This document shows positions 46,224 to 57,392 of a stretch of DNA of 64,000 nt, piece by piece; within the stretch, counting starts at the first letter, position 1, and each line of letters begins with the position of its first letter. The DNA is from Carbonactinospora thermoautotrophica (lineage in GTDB: Bacteria; Actinomycetota; Actinomycetes; Streptomycetales; Carbonactinosporaceae). The stretch lies in the NCBI RefSeq assembly GCF_001543895.1, contig NZ_JYIJ01000013.1, positions 186,001 to 250,000 of the forward strand, written 5' to 3'. The notes below the pieces were generated by a model. The model had not been told where the DNA came from. It made no database searches and saw nothing but the letters and a program-made list of their open reading frames with translations. The position numbers and the translations under genes are program-made.

Positions 46224-46765
46224 TGAGGATCAAGCGCGGCTTCAGGGCCTGGTGGCTCGTCGCCGGAGCCGTCTTCGGGCTGCTCGTCGGGCTGACGGCC
46301 GGATGCGGTGTTCTCGGCGTTCGCAATGAAAACGGAAACAATCAGACGATGAAGACACTGAACGAACAGCAGGCAAACCAGCGGGCGGAAGAGCACATCC
46401 AGCGCGCGGTGGCCGCGGTCTTCTCTCCGCCCCCGCGCCTGGAGCGGGATTTGTTCCTCACCTCCGACTGCACAGACCCCACCGACTTCGGCCCGCAAGG
46501 CCGGGTCCAGGTCTCCCGCAACTACTGGCTGCGCGACCTGCCCAAAGAACGCAACCGCGAGTACTTTGACAAGATCTACGACTACTGGACCCGCAACGGA
46601 TACCGCGTCCTCAAAGACGACCGCGCGAACCCGAAAAACCCCGGCCTCTTCGTCGAACACAACGATGACGCCTTCCGCATGACGCTGTACTCCAGCGTCG
46701 AAGGGGACCTGTCACTCAGCGTTACCTCCCCCTGCATTTGGCCGACTGGCGAACCAACGCCCTGA
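46220..46765 (+). CDS. Tandem lipoprotein, copy 1
   Basis: 181 residues, start overlapping the hydrolase stop. MRIKRGFRAWWLVAGAVFGL and LVGLTAGC make a lipoprotein signal with lipobox. The mature part contains QRAEEHIQRAVAAVF, then PPPRLERDLFLTSDC, YWLRDLPKERNREYFDKIYD, FVEHNDDAFRMTLYSS and SPCIWPTGEPTP. Two Cys (after TSD and in SPC) could form a disulfide. No family recognised. Copies 2 and 3 keep all these blocks. Coupling to the DUF1023 gene suggests a joint extracellular function, perhaps inhibition or anchoring; inference only. Confidence 0.75.
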   Translation: MMRIKRGFRAWWLVAGAVFGLLVGLTAGCGVLGVRNENGNNQTMKTLNEQQANQRAEEHIQRAVAAVFSPPPRLERDLFLTSDCTDPTDFGPQGRVQVSRNYWLRDLPKERNREYFDKIYDYWTRNGYRVLKDDRANPKNPGLFVEHNDDAFRMTLYSSVEGDLSLSVTSPCIWPTGEPTP

Positions 46766-46811
46766 CCGCCGTCCGCCCTGCGCTCAGGCGGATGCACGGG
46801 CAGGGAGACTG

Positions 46812-46851
46812 GCGGGCCGCCCGTGCCGGGCCGCGGACAAGAGAGTCCACC
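46812..46851 (+). repeat. Leader repeat, copy 1 (before lipoprotein 2)
   Basis: About 40 bp reading GCGGGCCGCCCGTGCCGGGC then CGCGGACAAGAGAGTCCACC. Contains GGAC-6-GTCC. The same element precedes lipoprotein 3 and ppc. Confidence 0.6.
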
Positions 46852-46895
46852 ATCACCGTAGAAGCCAGGCGAGATCACCACGGGGGGAAGATCGA

Positions 46896-47414
46896 GTGAA
46901 TACGAGCAGCCGCTTCAGTTCCCGGTCACTGGCTGTGCTGGGAGCCGCGATCCTGTGCTCGCTCCTCACAGCGTGTGGCCAACCCGTCGCCAGCGAGAAG
47001 AAGACCCTGAACCAGCAGCAGGCAGACCAGCGTGCCGAGGAGCACATCCAGCGCGCAGTGGCCGCGGTCTTCACCCCACCCCCACGGCTGGAGCGGAAAC
47101 TGTTCCTCACATCCGAGTGCGATGACCCCACCGACCTCGGCCCGAAGGGGCGAGTCCAAGTTTCTCGCAGCTACTGGCTGCGCGACCTGCCCAAGGAACG
47201 CAACCGCGAATACTTCGACAAGATCCACGAATACTGGACCCACAACGGATACCGCGTCCTCCAAGACGACCGCGCGGACCCGAACAACCCAGCCCTCTAC
47301 GTCGAACACAACGACGACGCCTTCCGCATGACGCTGTACTCCAGCATCCAAGGGGACCTGTTCCTCGGCGCCACCTCTCCCTGCATCTGGCCCACCGGCG
47401 AACCAACACCCTGA
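46896..47414 (+). CDS. Tandem lipoprotein, copy 2
   Basis: 172 residues, GTG start behind GGGGGGAAGATCGA. AVLGAAILCSLLTAC is the lipoprotein signal and lipobox. The mature domain repeats copy 1 almost block by block (QRAEEHIQRAVAAVFTPPPR; YWLRDLPKERNREYFDKIHE; SPCIWPTGEPTP). The signal peptide is unlike that of copy 1 but nearly identical to copy 3. A 651-bp unit (gene plus leader) is repeated to give copy 3, evidence of recent tandem duplication. Confidence 0.75.
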   Translation: MNTSSRFSSRSLAVLGAAILCSLLTACGQPVASEKKTLNQQQADQRAEEHIQRAVAAVFTPPPRLERKLFLTSECDDPTDLGPKGRVQVSRSYWLRDLPKERNREYFDKIHEYWTHNGYRVLQDDRADPNNPALYVEHNDDAFRMTLYSSIQGDLFLGATSPCIWPTGEPTP

Positions 47415-47464
47415 CCTCGTCCGCCCTGCGGTCCACGCAGGCGAATGCACGGGCAGGGAGACCG

Positions 47465-47504
47465 GCGGGCCGCCCATGCCGGGCTGCGGACAAGTGGGTC
47501 CACC
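47465..47504 (+). repeat. Leader repeat, copy 2 (before lipoprotein 3)
   Basis: GCGGGCCGCCCATGCCGGGC then TGCGGACAAGTGGGTCCACC, nearly the same as copy 1 and followed by the same Shine-Dalgarno region. Confidence 0.6.
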
Positions 47505-47546
47505 ATCGCCGTAGAAGCCAGGCGAGATCATCACGGGGGAGACCGA

Positions 47547-48062
47547 GTGAATACGAGCACCCGCTTGAGTTCCCGGTCACTGGCCGTGCTGGGAGCCGCG
47601 ATCCTGTGCTCGCTCCTCACAGCATGTGGCCAGCCCCTCGCCAGCGAGAAGAAGACCCTGAACCAACAGCAGGCAGACCAGCGCGCCGAGGAGCACATCC
47701 AGCGAGCAGTGGCCGCGGTCTTCACCCCACCCCCGCGGCTGGAACGACAACTGTTCATCACGCTCGAGTGCGAGGACCCCACCGACCTCGGCCCGAAGGG
47801 TCGGGTCCAGGTCGCCCGCGGATACTGGGTGCGCGACCTGCCCAAGGAGCGCAACCGCGAGTACCTCGACAAGCTCTACGAATACTGGACCCGCAACGGA
47901 TACCGTGTCCTCGAAGACGACCGCGCGGATCCGAACAGCCCGGCTCTCTTCGTCGAACACAACGACGACGGCTTCCGCATGTCGCTGCAAGCCAACTTCC
48001 AAGGAGACCTGACCATCAGCGCCACCTCTCCCTGCATCTGGCCCACCGGCGAACCGACATGA
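47547..48062 (+). CDS. Tandem lipoprotein, copy 3
   Basis: 171 residues, GTG start behind GGGGGAGACCGA. AVLGAAILCSLLTAC is the lipobox region, identical to copy 2. Mature blocks are conserved with scattered changes (YWVRDLPKERNREYLDKLYE; FVEHNDDGFRMSLQANFQGD; SPCIWPTGEPT). Lies between copy 2 and ppc. Function unknown; likely an outer-face lipoprotein acting with the ESX-like pair upstream. Confidence 0.75.
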   Translation: MNTSTRLSSRSLAVLGAAILCSLLTACGQPLASEKKTLNQQQADQRAEEHIQRAVAAVFTPPPRLERQLFITLECEDPTDLGPKGRVQVARGYWVRDLPKERNREYLDKLYEYWTRNGYRVLEDDRADPNSPALFVEHNDDGFRMSLQANFQGDLTISATSPCIWPTGEPT

Positions 48063-48094
48063 CCGGTCTCGCCGCCTGATCAGCGGGTACCTGG

Positions 48095-48135
48095 GCGGGG
48101 CCGCCTTATGCTGGGTCGCGGACGAGGGGGTCCAC
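48095..48135 (+). repeat. Leader repeat, copy 3 (before ppc), promoter-like
   Basis: GCGGGGCCGCCTTATGCTGG then GTCGCGGACGAGGGGGTCCACC-type sequence. This copy contains TATGCT, a reasonable -10 hexamer, where copies 1 and 2 have degenerate bases. It may be the parental ppc promoter and leader. Confidence 0.5.
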
Positions 48136-48167
48136 CGCAGCCGACCGCTACCCCGCGAGGAGCCGAC

Positions 48168-50930
<2,763 letters not shown>

Positions 50931-50950
50931 GCGGCCGGCGGGCGGGCCGG

Positions 50951-51559
50951 TCAGGCCGGCATGGCGTTGTACTGGTTCTGCGCGCGTTCCAGGCCGTACG
51001 CGATGATTGCCTCCACGGCGTCCGCGGCGCGCTCCACGAGCAGCGGCAGCTCCTTGCGCTCGGCGGGCGAGAAGTCGCGCAGCACGTAAGTGGCGGCGTC
51101 CATCCGGCCCGGGGGGCGGCCGATGCCGAACCGCACCCGGTGGTACTCCCGGGAGCCCAGCGACCTCGTCACCGACTTCAGGCCGTTGTGGCCGTTGTCG
51201 CCGCCGCCCTGCTTCAGGCGCAGCGCCCCGAACGGGATGTCCAGCTCGTCGTGGACGACGATGATCCGCTCGACCGGCACCTTGAAGAAGTCGCTCAGCC
51301 CCTTCACCGGGCCGCCCGACTCGTTCATGTACGACCGGGGCTTCGCCAGCACGACCCGCTGCCCGGCCAGCCGGCCTTCCACGACCTCGGCCCGGGCCCG
51401 GTGCGCCTTGAACCGGCCGCCCATCCGCTCGGCCAGCAGTTCGACCACCATGTAGCCGGCGTTGTGCCGGTTGCGGGCGTACTCCGGCCCGGGGTTGCCA
51501 AGGCCCACGACGAGCCAGGGGGTGTCCCCGGCCGCGCCGTGGGCCGTCGACATGCTCAT
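50951..51559 (-). CDS. pth: Peptidyl-tRNA hydrolase
   Basis: 202 residues. [20 protein letters not shown] contains the Asn and catalytic His, [15 protein letters not shown] the tRNA contact Asn, and [15 protein letters not shown] the catalytic Asp. [15 protein letters not shown] follows. It frees tRNA from dropped-off peptidyl-tRNA. Lies 19 bp after the L25 gene in the same direction; the pair is conserved in actinobacteria. Confidence 0.95.
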   Translation of the reverse strand: MSMSTAHGAAGDTPWLVVGLGNPGPEYARNRHNAGYMVVELLAERMGGRFKAHRARAEVVEGRLAGQRVVLAKPRSYMNESGGPVKGLSDFFKVPVERIIVVHDELDIPFGALRLKQGGGDNGHNGLKSVTRSLGSREYHRVRFGIGRPPGRMDAATYVLRDFSPAERKELPLLVERAADAVEAIIAYGLERAQNQYNAMPA

Positions 51560-51578
51560 CGGCGGTTACCTCGTGGGG

Positions 51579-52199
51579 TCAGGCCTCGGCTTCGGCCGTC
51601 GCCTCACGCTCGATGCCCACGGCGGCCTCCGCCTCGGCCAGCTCGGCCTCGACCTGCTCGGCGGTCGGGGCGGCCACGATGTGGACGATCACGGCGTCCG
51701 GGTCGGTCACCAGCTCCACGCCCTCCGGCAGCTGGATGTCCCTCGCGTGGGTCGAGGCGCCGATCCGCAAGCCCTCGACCGACACCTCGAAGGTCTCCGG
51801 CACATGGGTGGCCTCGGCCGTCACCTCGACGGCGTCCAGCTCGTGGGTGACCAGGCCGCCCGGGGCGGGCTCACCGGTCACCACGACCGGCACCGAGACC
51901 TCGACCTTCTCACCGCGCCGAACCTGCAGCAGGTCGACGTGCTCCAGGAAGCCCTTGATCGGGTGGCGCTGGACGTCCTTCGGCAGCGCCAGGTGGCTCG
52001 TGCCGTTGAGCTCGATGTTGAGCAGCACGTTCGAGGTCTTGAGCGCGAGCATCAGCTCATGGCCGGGCAGCGTGATGTGTACCGGCTGGCTGCCGTGGGA
52101 GTAGAGAACCGCGGGAACCTTGTTCGCGCGGCGGATACGCCGAGCGGCACCCTTGCCGAACTCGGTGCGCGGCTCGGCGACGATACGGACCTCGGACAC
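51579..52199 (-). CDS. rplY: 50S ribosomal protein L25/general stress protein Ctc
   Basis: 206 residues from the GTG at 52199, with GGAGAGACGTCC upstream. The N-terminal L25 domain (EFGKGAARRIRRANKVPAVL, then HITLPGHELMLALK) binds 5S rRNA. The C-terminal TL5/Ctc beta domain (VTGEPAPGGLVTHELDAVEV; LRIGASTHARDIQLPEGVEL) is complete. An acidic Ala/Glu tail closes it. Two-domain Ctc form. It has its own promoter region, since a terminator follows prs. Confidence 0.95.
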   Translation of the reverse strand: MSEVRIVAEPRTEFGKGAARRIRRANKVPAVLYSHGSQPVHITLPGHELMLALKTSNVLLNIELNGTSHLALPKDVQRHPIKGFLEHVDLLQVRRGEKVEVSVPVVVTGEPAPGGLVTHELDAVEVTAEATHVPETFEVSVEGLRIGASTHARDIQLPEGVELVTDPDAVIVHIVAAPTAEQVEAELAEAEAAVGIEREATAEAEA

Positions 52200-52360
52200 G
52201 GACGTCTCTCCTCGTACGACGGTGGCGGTGAAATCTGGGGCGCTCAGCGAGCACGCATGCCGCCGACCACCGCTGTCGAAACCGAGCCGAAAAGCTGAGC
52301 CTCGTCGATCACGGAGCCGGATCGGCATCCCTCGCCGGGCAACCCCCTGAGCTTAACGAG

Positions 52361-52396
52361 CAGGTGGCGGAACCCTGAAATCGGCCCCGCCACCTG
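52361..52396. terminator. Hairpin terminator after prs
   Basis: CAGGTGGCGG (52361-52370) and its complement (52387-52396) with a 16-nt loop, 30 bp beyond the prs stop. Separates glmU-prs from rplY-pth. Confidence 0.7.
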
Positions 52397-52425
52397 GGGT
52401 ACGTCTCGTGGGCGCGGGGCGTGGG

Positions 52426-53400
52426 CTAGCGCCCGTCGAACAGGCTGGTCACCGAGCCGTCGTCGAAGACCTCCCGGATCGCGCGCGCGATCAGCGGGGC
52501 GATCGACAGCACGGTGAGCTTGTCGAACTGCCGCTCCGGCGGGATCGGCAGCGTGTTGGTGACGATGACCTCGCTGATCCGCGAGTTCTTCAGCCGGTCC
52601 ACGGCCGGGCCGGACAGCACGGCGTGGGTGGCGGCGACGATGACCTCGGCGGCGCCGTTCTCGAACAGCGCCTCGGCCGCGGCGGTGATCGTGCCCGCGG
52701 TGTCGATCATGTCGTCGACGAGCACGCAGATCCGGCCGCGGACCTCACCGACGACCTCGTGCACCGTCACCTGGTTGACGATGTTGGGGTCACGGCGCTT
52801 GTGGATGATCGCCAGCGGGGCGTTCAGGCGGTCGGTCCACCGGTCGGCGACCCGCACTCGGCCGGCGTCCGGGGAGACGATCGTCAGCCGCTCCTGGTCA
52901 ACCTTTTCTCCCACGTACTTCGCGAGCAGCGGCAGCGCCATCAGGTGGTCCACCGGCCCGTCGAAGAAGCCCTGGATCTGGTCGGTGTGCAGGTCCACCG
53001 CCATCAGCCGGTCGGCGCCGGCGCACTTGAACAGGTCGGCGACGAGCCGCGCCGAGATCGGCTCCCGGCCCCGGTGCTTCTTGTCCTGTCGCGCGTACCC
53101 GTAGAAGGGCATGATCACGGTGATCCGCTTCGCGGAGGCCCGCTTCAGCGCGTCCACCATGATCAACTGTTCCATGATCCACTTGTTGATCGGCGCAGTG
53201 TGGCTCTGCAACACGAACGCGTCGCAGCCCCGCACCGACTCCTCGAACCGCACGTAGATCTCGCCGTTCGCGAAGTCGAATAGTCGGGTCGGGGTCAGCT
53301 CGATGCCGAGCTGCTGCGCCACCTCCTTGGCCAGGTCCGGGTGGGCCCGGCCGGCGAGCACCATGAGTTTTTTCTCGCCGGTGGTCTTGATGCCGGTCAC
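52426..53400 (-). CDS. prs: Ribose-phosphate pyrophosphokinase
   Basis: 324 residues. GTG start overlapping the glmU stop (GTGA). [20 protein letters not shown] and [20 protein letters not shown] are ATP-site blocks, [19 protein letters not shown] the class I signature, and [20 protein letters not shown] the PRPP loop. Makes PRPP for nucleotide, His, Trp and NAD synthesis. Coupled to glmU, as usual in this phylum. Confidence 0.97.
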   Translation of the reverse strand: MTGIKTTGEKKLMVLAGRAHPDLAKEVAQQLGIELTPTRLFDFANGEIYVRFEESVRGCDAFVLQSHTAPINKWIMEQLIMVDALKRASAKRITVIMPFYGYARQDKKHRGREPISARLVADLFKCAGADRLMAVDLHTDQIQGFFDGPVDHLMALPLLAKYVGEKVDQERLTIVSPDAGRVRVADRWTDRLNAPLAIIHKRRDPNIVNQVTVHEVVGEVRGRICVLVDDMIDTAGTITAAAEALFENGAAEVIVAATHAVLSGPAVDRLKNSRISEVIVTNTLPIPPERQFDKLTVLSIAPLIARAIREVFDDGSVTSLFDGR

Positions 53401-54953
53401 TGCGTGGTCTCCTCGCTCCCGTCCCCCGAGTCAGCACTGTATGTCGGCTTGGGGGCGGCCGCGTCCTCCCCCTTCTGGGAGGTACCCGGTGCCGGTCGGC
53501 CGGCAACCAGGGTGTTCGCGGCGAGGGCACGCTCGGCGGCCTGGTGCGCCGGCGTGCCCGCGCGCTTGCGCGCCACCCACCCCTCGATGTTGCGCTGCCG
53601 CGCGCGGGCCACGGCCATCGCACCCGGCGGCACATCCTCGGTGATGATCGAGCCGGCGGCCGTGTACGCGCCGTCCCCGATCGTGACCGGCGCGACGAAC
53701 ATGTTGTCCGCGCCGGTACGGCAATGGCTGCCGACCGTCGTGTGGTGCTTGTGCACGCCGTCGTAGTTCACGAAGACGGTGGCCGCGCCGATGTTGGTGT
53801 GGTCGCCGATCGTCGCGTCGCCCACGTACGTCAGGTGCGGCACCTTCGTGCCCTCGCCGATCTCGGCGTTCTTCGTCTCGACGTACGTGCCGATCTTGCT
53901 CTTGCGGGCGAGCCGGGTGCCGGGACGCAGGTACGCGTACGGGCCCACGCTCGCCTCCGGCCCGATCTCGGCCTCCTTGCAGACCGCGTACGTGACGGTG
54001 GCGTGCTCGCCGACGGTGGTGTCGGTCAGGGTGGAGTTCGGGCCGACCTCGGCGCCGCGCGCGACCCGGGTGCGGCCCTGGAGCTGGGTCTGGGGGTGGA
54101 TGACCACGTCCGGCTCGAGCGTGACGTCCACGTCGATCCAGGTGGTGGCCGGGTCGACGACGGTCACGCCCGCGCGCATCCAGCGGGTGAGCAGCCGCTC
54201 GTTGAAGATCCGCCGGGCCTCGGCGAGCTGCACCCGGTCGTTCACGCCGAGGATTTCGCGGTGGTCCGGGACCAGGTGGGCGCCCACGCCGTAGCCGTCG
54301 CCGCGCAGGATGCCGACCACGTCGGTCAGGTATTCCTCACCTTGCGCGTTGTCCGTGCGCAGCCGGTGGATCGCCTCCTGCAGCAGCTTGCCGTCGAAGG
54401 CGTACACGCCGGAGTTGATCTCGGTGATCGCGCGCTGCTCGGCGGAGGCGTCCTTCTGCTCGACGATGCCCACGACCGCGCCGCTCTCGTCCCGCAGGAT
54501 GCGCCCGTACCCGGTGGGGTCGGGCACCACCGCGGACAGCACGGTGACCGCGCTGCCGGACTGCGCGTGCGCCTCGACCAGGGCGCGCAGCGTCTCGGCG
54601 GTGAGCAGCGGGGTGTCGCCGTACCCGACCACGACCGTGCCTTCGAGCTGCTGGCCCTGCCGGTCCAGGTACTCCACGACCATGCGGACGGCGTGGCCGG
54701 TGCCGTTCTGCACCTCCTGGTGGACCCGGACGATCGTCGGGTCGATCGCTTCGAGGTGCCGCTCGACCTGGTCCTTGCCGTGGCCGACGACGACGATCAG
54801 CTTCTCGGGTTCGAGCGCTTGGGCTGCCGCGACCACGTGACCGAGCATCGACCGGCCACACAACGTGTGCAAGACCTTCGGGGTCGCCGACTTCATGCGG
54901 GTGCCCTCACCAGCGGCGAGGACGATGACGGCAGCCGGGCGGGTGAGGCTCAC
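53397..54953 (-). CDS. glmU: Bifunctional UDP-N-acetylglucosamine pyrophosphorylase / GlcN-1-P acetyltransferase
   Basis: 518 residues from the GTG at 54953, AGGAG upstream. [14 protein letters not shown] is the uridylyltransferase loop and [11 protein letters not shown] the metal site. From about 255 the chain turns into hexapeptide repeats ([60 protein letters not shown]) of the acetyltransferase left-handed beta helix. Makes UDP-GlcNAc for peptidoglycan. The last 55 residues form an extra Ala/Pro tail typical of actinobacteria. Downstream of tRNA-Gln. Confidence 0.97.
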   Translation of the reverse strand: MSLTRPAAVIVLAAGEGTRMKSATPKVLHTLCGRSMLGHVVAAAQALEPEKLIVVVGHGKDQVERHLEAIDPTIVRVHQEVQNGTGHAVRMVVEYLDRQGQQLEGTVVVGYGDTPLLTAETLRALVEAHAQSGSAVTVLSAVVPDPTGYGRILRDESGAVVGIVEQKDASAEQRAITEINSGVYAFDGKLLQEAIHRLRTDNAQGEEYLTDVVGILRGDGYGVGAHLVPDHREILGVNDRVQLAEARRIFNERLLTRWMRAGVTVVDPATTWIDVDVTLEPDVVIHPQTQLQGRTRVARGAEVGPNSTLTDTTVGEHATVTYAVCKEAEIGPEASVGPYAYLRPGTRLARKSKIGTYVETKNAEIGEGTKVPHLTYVGDATIGDHTNIGAATVFVNYDGVHKHHTTVGSHCRTGADNMFVAPVTIGDGAYTAAGSIITEDVPPGAMAVARARQRNIEGWVARKRAGTPAHQAAERALAANTLVAGRPAPGTSQKGEDAAAPKPTYSADSGDGSEETTQ

Positions 54954-55136
54954 CTGGGGAGACTCCTCGGCTATACGGGTGTCGGACTGAGCCCGACCGG
55001 GCGCTCCCTTCCCCCTGGACGCCCTCTGGAGCGCCTCGTACCGAGCGACCACGACCGGGCACCGGGCGGCTATGAGGATACCGCCCGGTCCGGCACCGCT
55101 TCAGGCCGATCGGCCGGGCGAGGATTCGAACCGCAG

Positions 55137-55209
55137 TTCCGCCGCCTGGATTCGAACCAGGACTGCAAGGCTTCAAAGGCCTGCGGGCTGCCAGTTACCC
55201 CACGGCGGA
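55137..55209 (-). tRNA. tRNA-Gln(UUG)
   Basis: 73 nt, no encoded CCA. The acceptor TCCGCCG pairs with CGGCGGA plus discriminator A. The anticodon loop CTTTGAA gives anticodon TTG. The T arm is CCTGG-TTCGAAT-CCAGG. One C-U mismatch closes the outer end of the anticodon stem. Located before glmU in the same direction, the usual place in actinobacteria. A decayed gene ends 8 bp upstream of it. Confidence 0.88.
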
Positions 55210-55216
55210 TAGCTTG

Positions 55217-55977
55217 TCAAGCCTGACCAACCGATTTGGTTGGCTTATGTGATCCTACAGCGTGGCGCGTCGCGGCATCGGCGATGCCCGCCCACCAGCC
55301 CTCGATCTTCCGGTACAGCTCCGAACTCTTCCGTATATGGATCACAAGGCAGCCACGGTACCCATCACCTACATTTTTCCGGGCGGTCTTTGGATTATGC
55401 CGCTTGAGCGTGGTCTTCAGCAGCCGGGAGCGCTCGATGCCGACGAGATCGGCCCAGAAGGCCTCGGCCGCCGCGACGTCCGCCGTCTCGTGGATCGCCA
55501 CCCGGTACGAGCGATCCTCGTCCGGGACCCCGAGCAGGTCCAGCCAGCAAAGACGAGCATCATGCTCGGGTCGCTGTTGATGAAGACCACCCGCTCCCGC
55601 CGGCAGTAGAGCTTAGAGCCCTCGGCCCAGTACAGGGCGGCGCCGATCAGGAACAGCTCGCGGTCTGACAGCGCGCCGATCTCGCGGGCGGCCGCAGCTT
55701 CTCCTGCTGGCGCGCGATCTCCCGCCGGCGGCGCAGCGGCTCCCAGTACGTCTCGTTGACGTGGTCCCGCCACTGCTCGGGCGTCCACCGGGAAGCGGGC
55801 TTGGGAAGGTCCCACCCACAGCGACACCGAGCTTTTCGAGACGTTCAGCTCCTTGGCGATCTCCGGGTAGGTCCAGCCCTGTAGGCGCAGCTCCCGCGCC
55901 CGTTCCCGCAGCTCGTCCTTGACGTTGCAGCGCCGGGCCGCGTTGAGCGAGGGCGCGTCGCGGAGCCACCGGTTCAA
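55217..55977 (-). pseudogene. Decayed HTH (homing-endonuclease-like) gene next to tRNA-Gln
   Basis: The first frame reads VKDELRERARELRLQGWTYP and EIAKELNVSKSSVSLWV, a resolvase-like HTH. A second frame supplies KPASRWTPEQWRDHVNETYW. A third reads IGALSDRELFLIGAALYWAE, GSKLYCRRERVVFINSDPSM, and a fourth ends with AIHETADVAAAEAFWADLVG and LLKTTLKRHNPKTARKNVGD to a stop at 55217. Joined, they match a family of HTH proteins with a LAGLIDADG-like C-terminal part found across actinobacteria. At least three shifts are needed, so the gene is dead. Confidence 0.75.
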
Positions 55978-56163
55978 CTGCCAACTGCTGACGCGGAGGA
56001 TTCGCTGGATCTCGCGGCGCCTCCCGGTGCAGCGCGAGAGCGGCCCAGCGGCGATTCGGAGGACTCAGTCGATTTCGTGTTCCCCATATCGACCGATGAT
56101 CTGGATCACCAGTTCGATTACCAGGGTTTTCACCCGTAAGGGTGAGGCGGACAAGCTGATCGG
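55978..56163. other. Region between the decayed HTH gene and the desaturase promoter
   Basis: No supportable gene. Composition becomes more AT-rich towards the right (CATATCGACCGATGATCTGG), leading into the direct repeats and operators before the desaturase. Confidence 0.45.
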
Positions 56164-56206
56164 ACCAGGGCGGATGACCCGATGGCCACCAGGGCGGATG
56201 ACCCGA
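56164..56206. repeat. Two 19-bp direct repeats upstream of the desaturase
   Basis: ACCAGGGCGGATGACCCGA at 56164-56182 and 56188-56206, period 24 bp. The regular spacing close to two helical turns suggests protein binding, or a short duplication. Confidence 0.6.
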
Positions 56207-56264
56207 AATAACCAGACAACCGGGAAAAGTGGCGACTTGGTGACAATTTCCCGTTAGGGCCCCC

Positions 56265-56284
56265 AACCTACGGGTACGTAGGTT
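56265..56284. promoter_or_regulatory. Candidate TetR operator 1 before the desaturase
   Basis: AACCTACGGGTACGTAGGTT has 8-bp perfect arms around GGTA. It lies 40 bp before the desaturase start and overlaps a second palindrome, in a locus that includes a TetR gene. Confidence 0.6.
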
Positions 56285-56303
56285 ACGGTAACGTAGCCGT
56301 AAC
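56282..56303. promoter_or_regulatory. Candidate TetR operator 2 before the desaturase
   Basis: GTTACGG-8-CCGTAAC, 7-bp perfect arms, overlapping the end of the first palindrome and ending 20 bp before the ATG. Binding here would block transcription or initiation. Confidence 0.55.
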
Positions 56304-56323
56304 TAATTTGGAAAGGCGGCGCC

Positions 56324-57298
56324 ATGACTCCTGTACCCCCGTCCACGCTCACCAGCCAGCCCGCGCAGACGACCGACGCCGCGCTCGAGGAGGCCGTGAA
56401 GGCCACCCTCGGGGACGAGGTCAAGGGCCCGGTCGAGCAGATCACTTTGGCCTTGTTCATCATCGTCCCGTTCCTGGCGCTGGTGGCCGCCGTGCCCGTG
56501 GCCTGGGGCGGGTGGCTCGGCTGGTCGGACGTGGTCATCGCCGCGGTGATGTACGCGGTCGCCGGCCACGGCGTCACCGTCGGGTACCACCGGCACTTCA
56601 CCCACGGTTCGTTCCGGGCCAAGCGCCCGCTGCGGATCGCGCTCGCCATCGCGGGCAGCCTGGCGATCGAGGGGCCGGTGGTCCGCTGGGTGGCCGATCA
56701 CCGCAAGCACCACCAGTTCTCCGACAAGGAAGGTGACCCGCACTCGCCGTGGCGGTACGGGGACACCGTGCCCGCCCTGCTGAAGGGCCTGTTCTACGCG
56801 CACCTGGGGTGGCTGTTCGAGCGCGAGCAGACGCCGGCCCGCAAGTACGCGCCCGACCTGCTCCAGGACAAGGACGTCGTCCGGGTCTCGCGCGCCTTTC
56901 CGTACCTGGTCGCGGTGTCGCTGCTGCTCCCGCCGCTGGCCGGGGGGCTTTGGACGATGTCGTGGCAGGGCGCGCTGACCGCGTTCTTCTGGGGCAGCCT
57001 GGTCCGGGTGGCGCTGCTGCACCACGTGACCTGGTCGATCAACTCGATCTGCCACGCGGTGGGCATGCGGCCGTTCAAGTCGCGGGACAAGTCCGGCAAC
57101 GTGTGGTGGCTGGCGGTCCTGTCCATGGGTGAGTCCTGGCACAACCTGCACCACGCCGACCCGACGTCCGCCCGGCACGGGGTGCTGCGCGGCCAGGTCG
57201 ACTCCAGCGCCCGGCTGATCTGGATCTTCGAGAAGCTCGGCTGGGCGTACGACGTGCGTTGGCCGACCCCGGAGCGGCTCGCCGCCAGGCGCGCGTGA
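56324..57298 (+). CDS. Membrane fatty acid desaturase (acyl-CoA delta-9 type)
   Basis: 324 residues, ATG behind GGAAAGG. Three histidine boxes bind the diiron centre: YHRHFTHGSF, HRKHHQFSDKEGDPHS and WHNLHHADPTSARHG. Four membrane helices lie between them (ALFIIVPFLALVAAVPVAWG; RIALAIAGSLAIEG; YLVAVSLLLPPLAGGLW; LTAFFWGSLVRVALL). It matches the stearoyl-CoA desaturase-like group. It introduces a cis double bond, supplying the substrate type used by the Cfa enzyme at 23 kb. A TetR gene lies 95 bp downstream in the same direction and two palindromes precede the gene. Confidence 0.9.
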   Translation: MTPVPPSTLTSQPAQTTDAALEEAVKATLGDEVKGPVEQITLALFIIVPFLALVAAVPVAWGGWLGWSDVVIAAVMYAVAGHGVTVGYHRHFTHGSFRAKRPLRIALAIAGSLAIEGPVVRWVADHRKHHQFSDKEGDPHSPWRYGDTVPALLKGLFYAHLGWLFEREQTPARKYAPDLLQDKDVVRVSRAFPYLVAVSLLLPPLAGGLWTMSWQGALTAFFWGSLVRVALLHHVTWSINSICHAVGMRPFKSRDKSGNVWWLAVLSMGESWHNLHHADPTSARHGVLRGQVDSSARLIWIFEKLGWAYDVRWPTPERLAARRA

Positions 57299-57392
57299 GG
57301 TGGCTTCAAGAGACATGCCGAGCGAGCGCACGTCCGGTGCCCGGAGGGAAACTCCCGCGTCTGCGGGAAGCGCCGCGCGGCATGATGAAAGG

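Noticed and set aside
56164..56206. Possible CRISPR from the two 19-bp repeats
   Set aside because: Only two units with a 5-bp spacer; no array structure and no cas genes.
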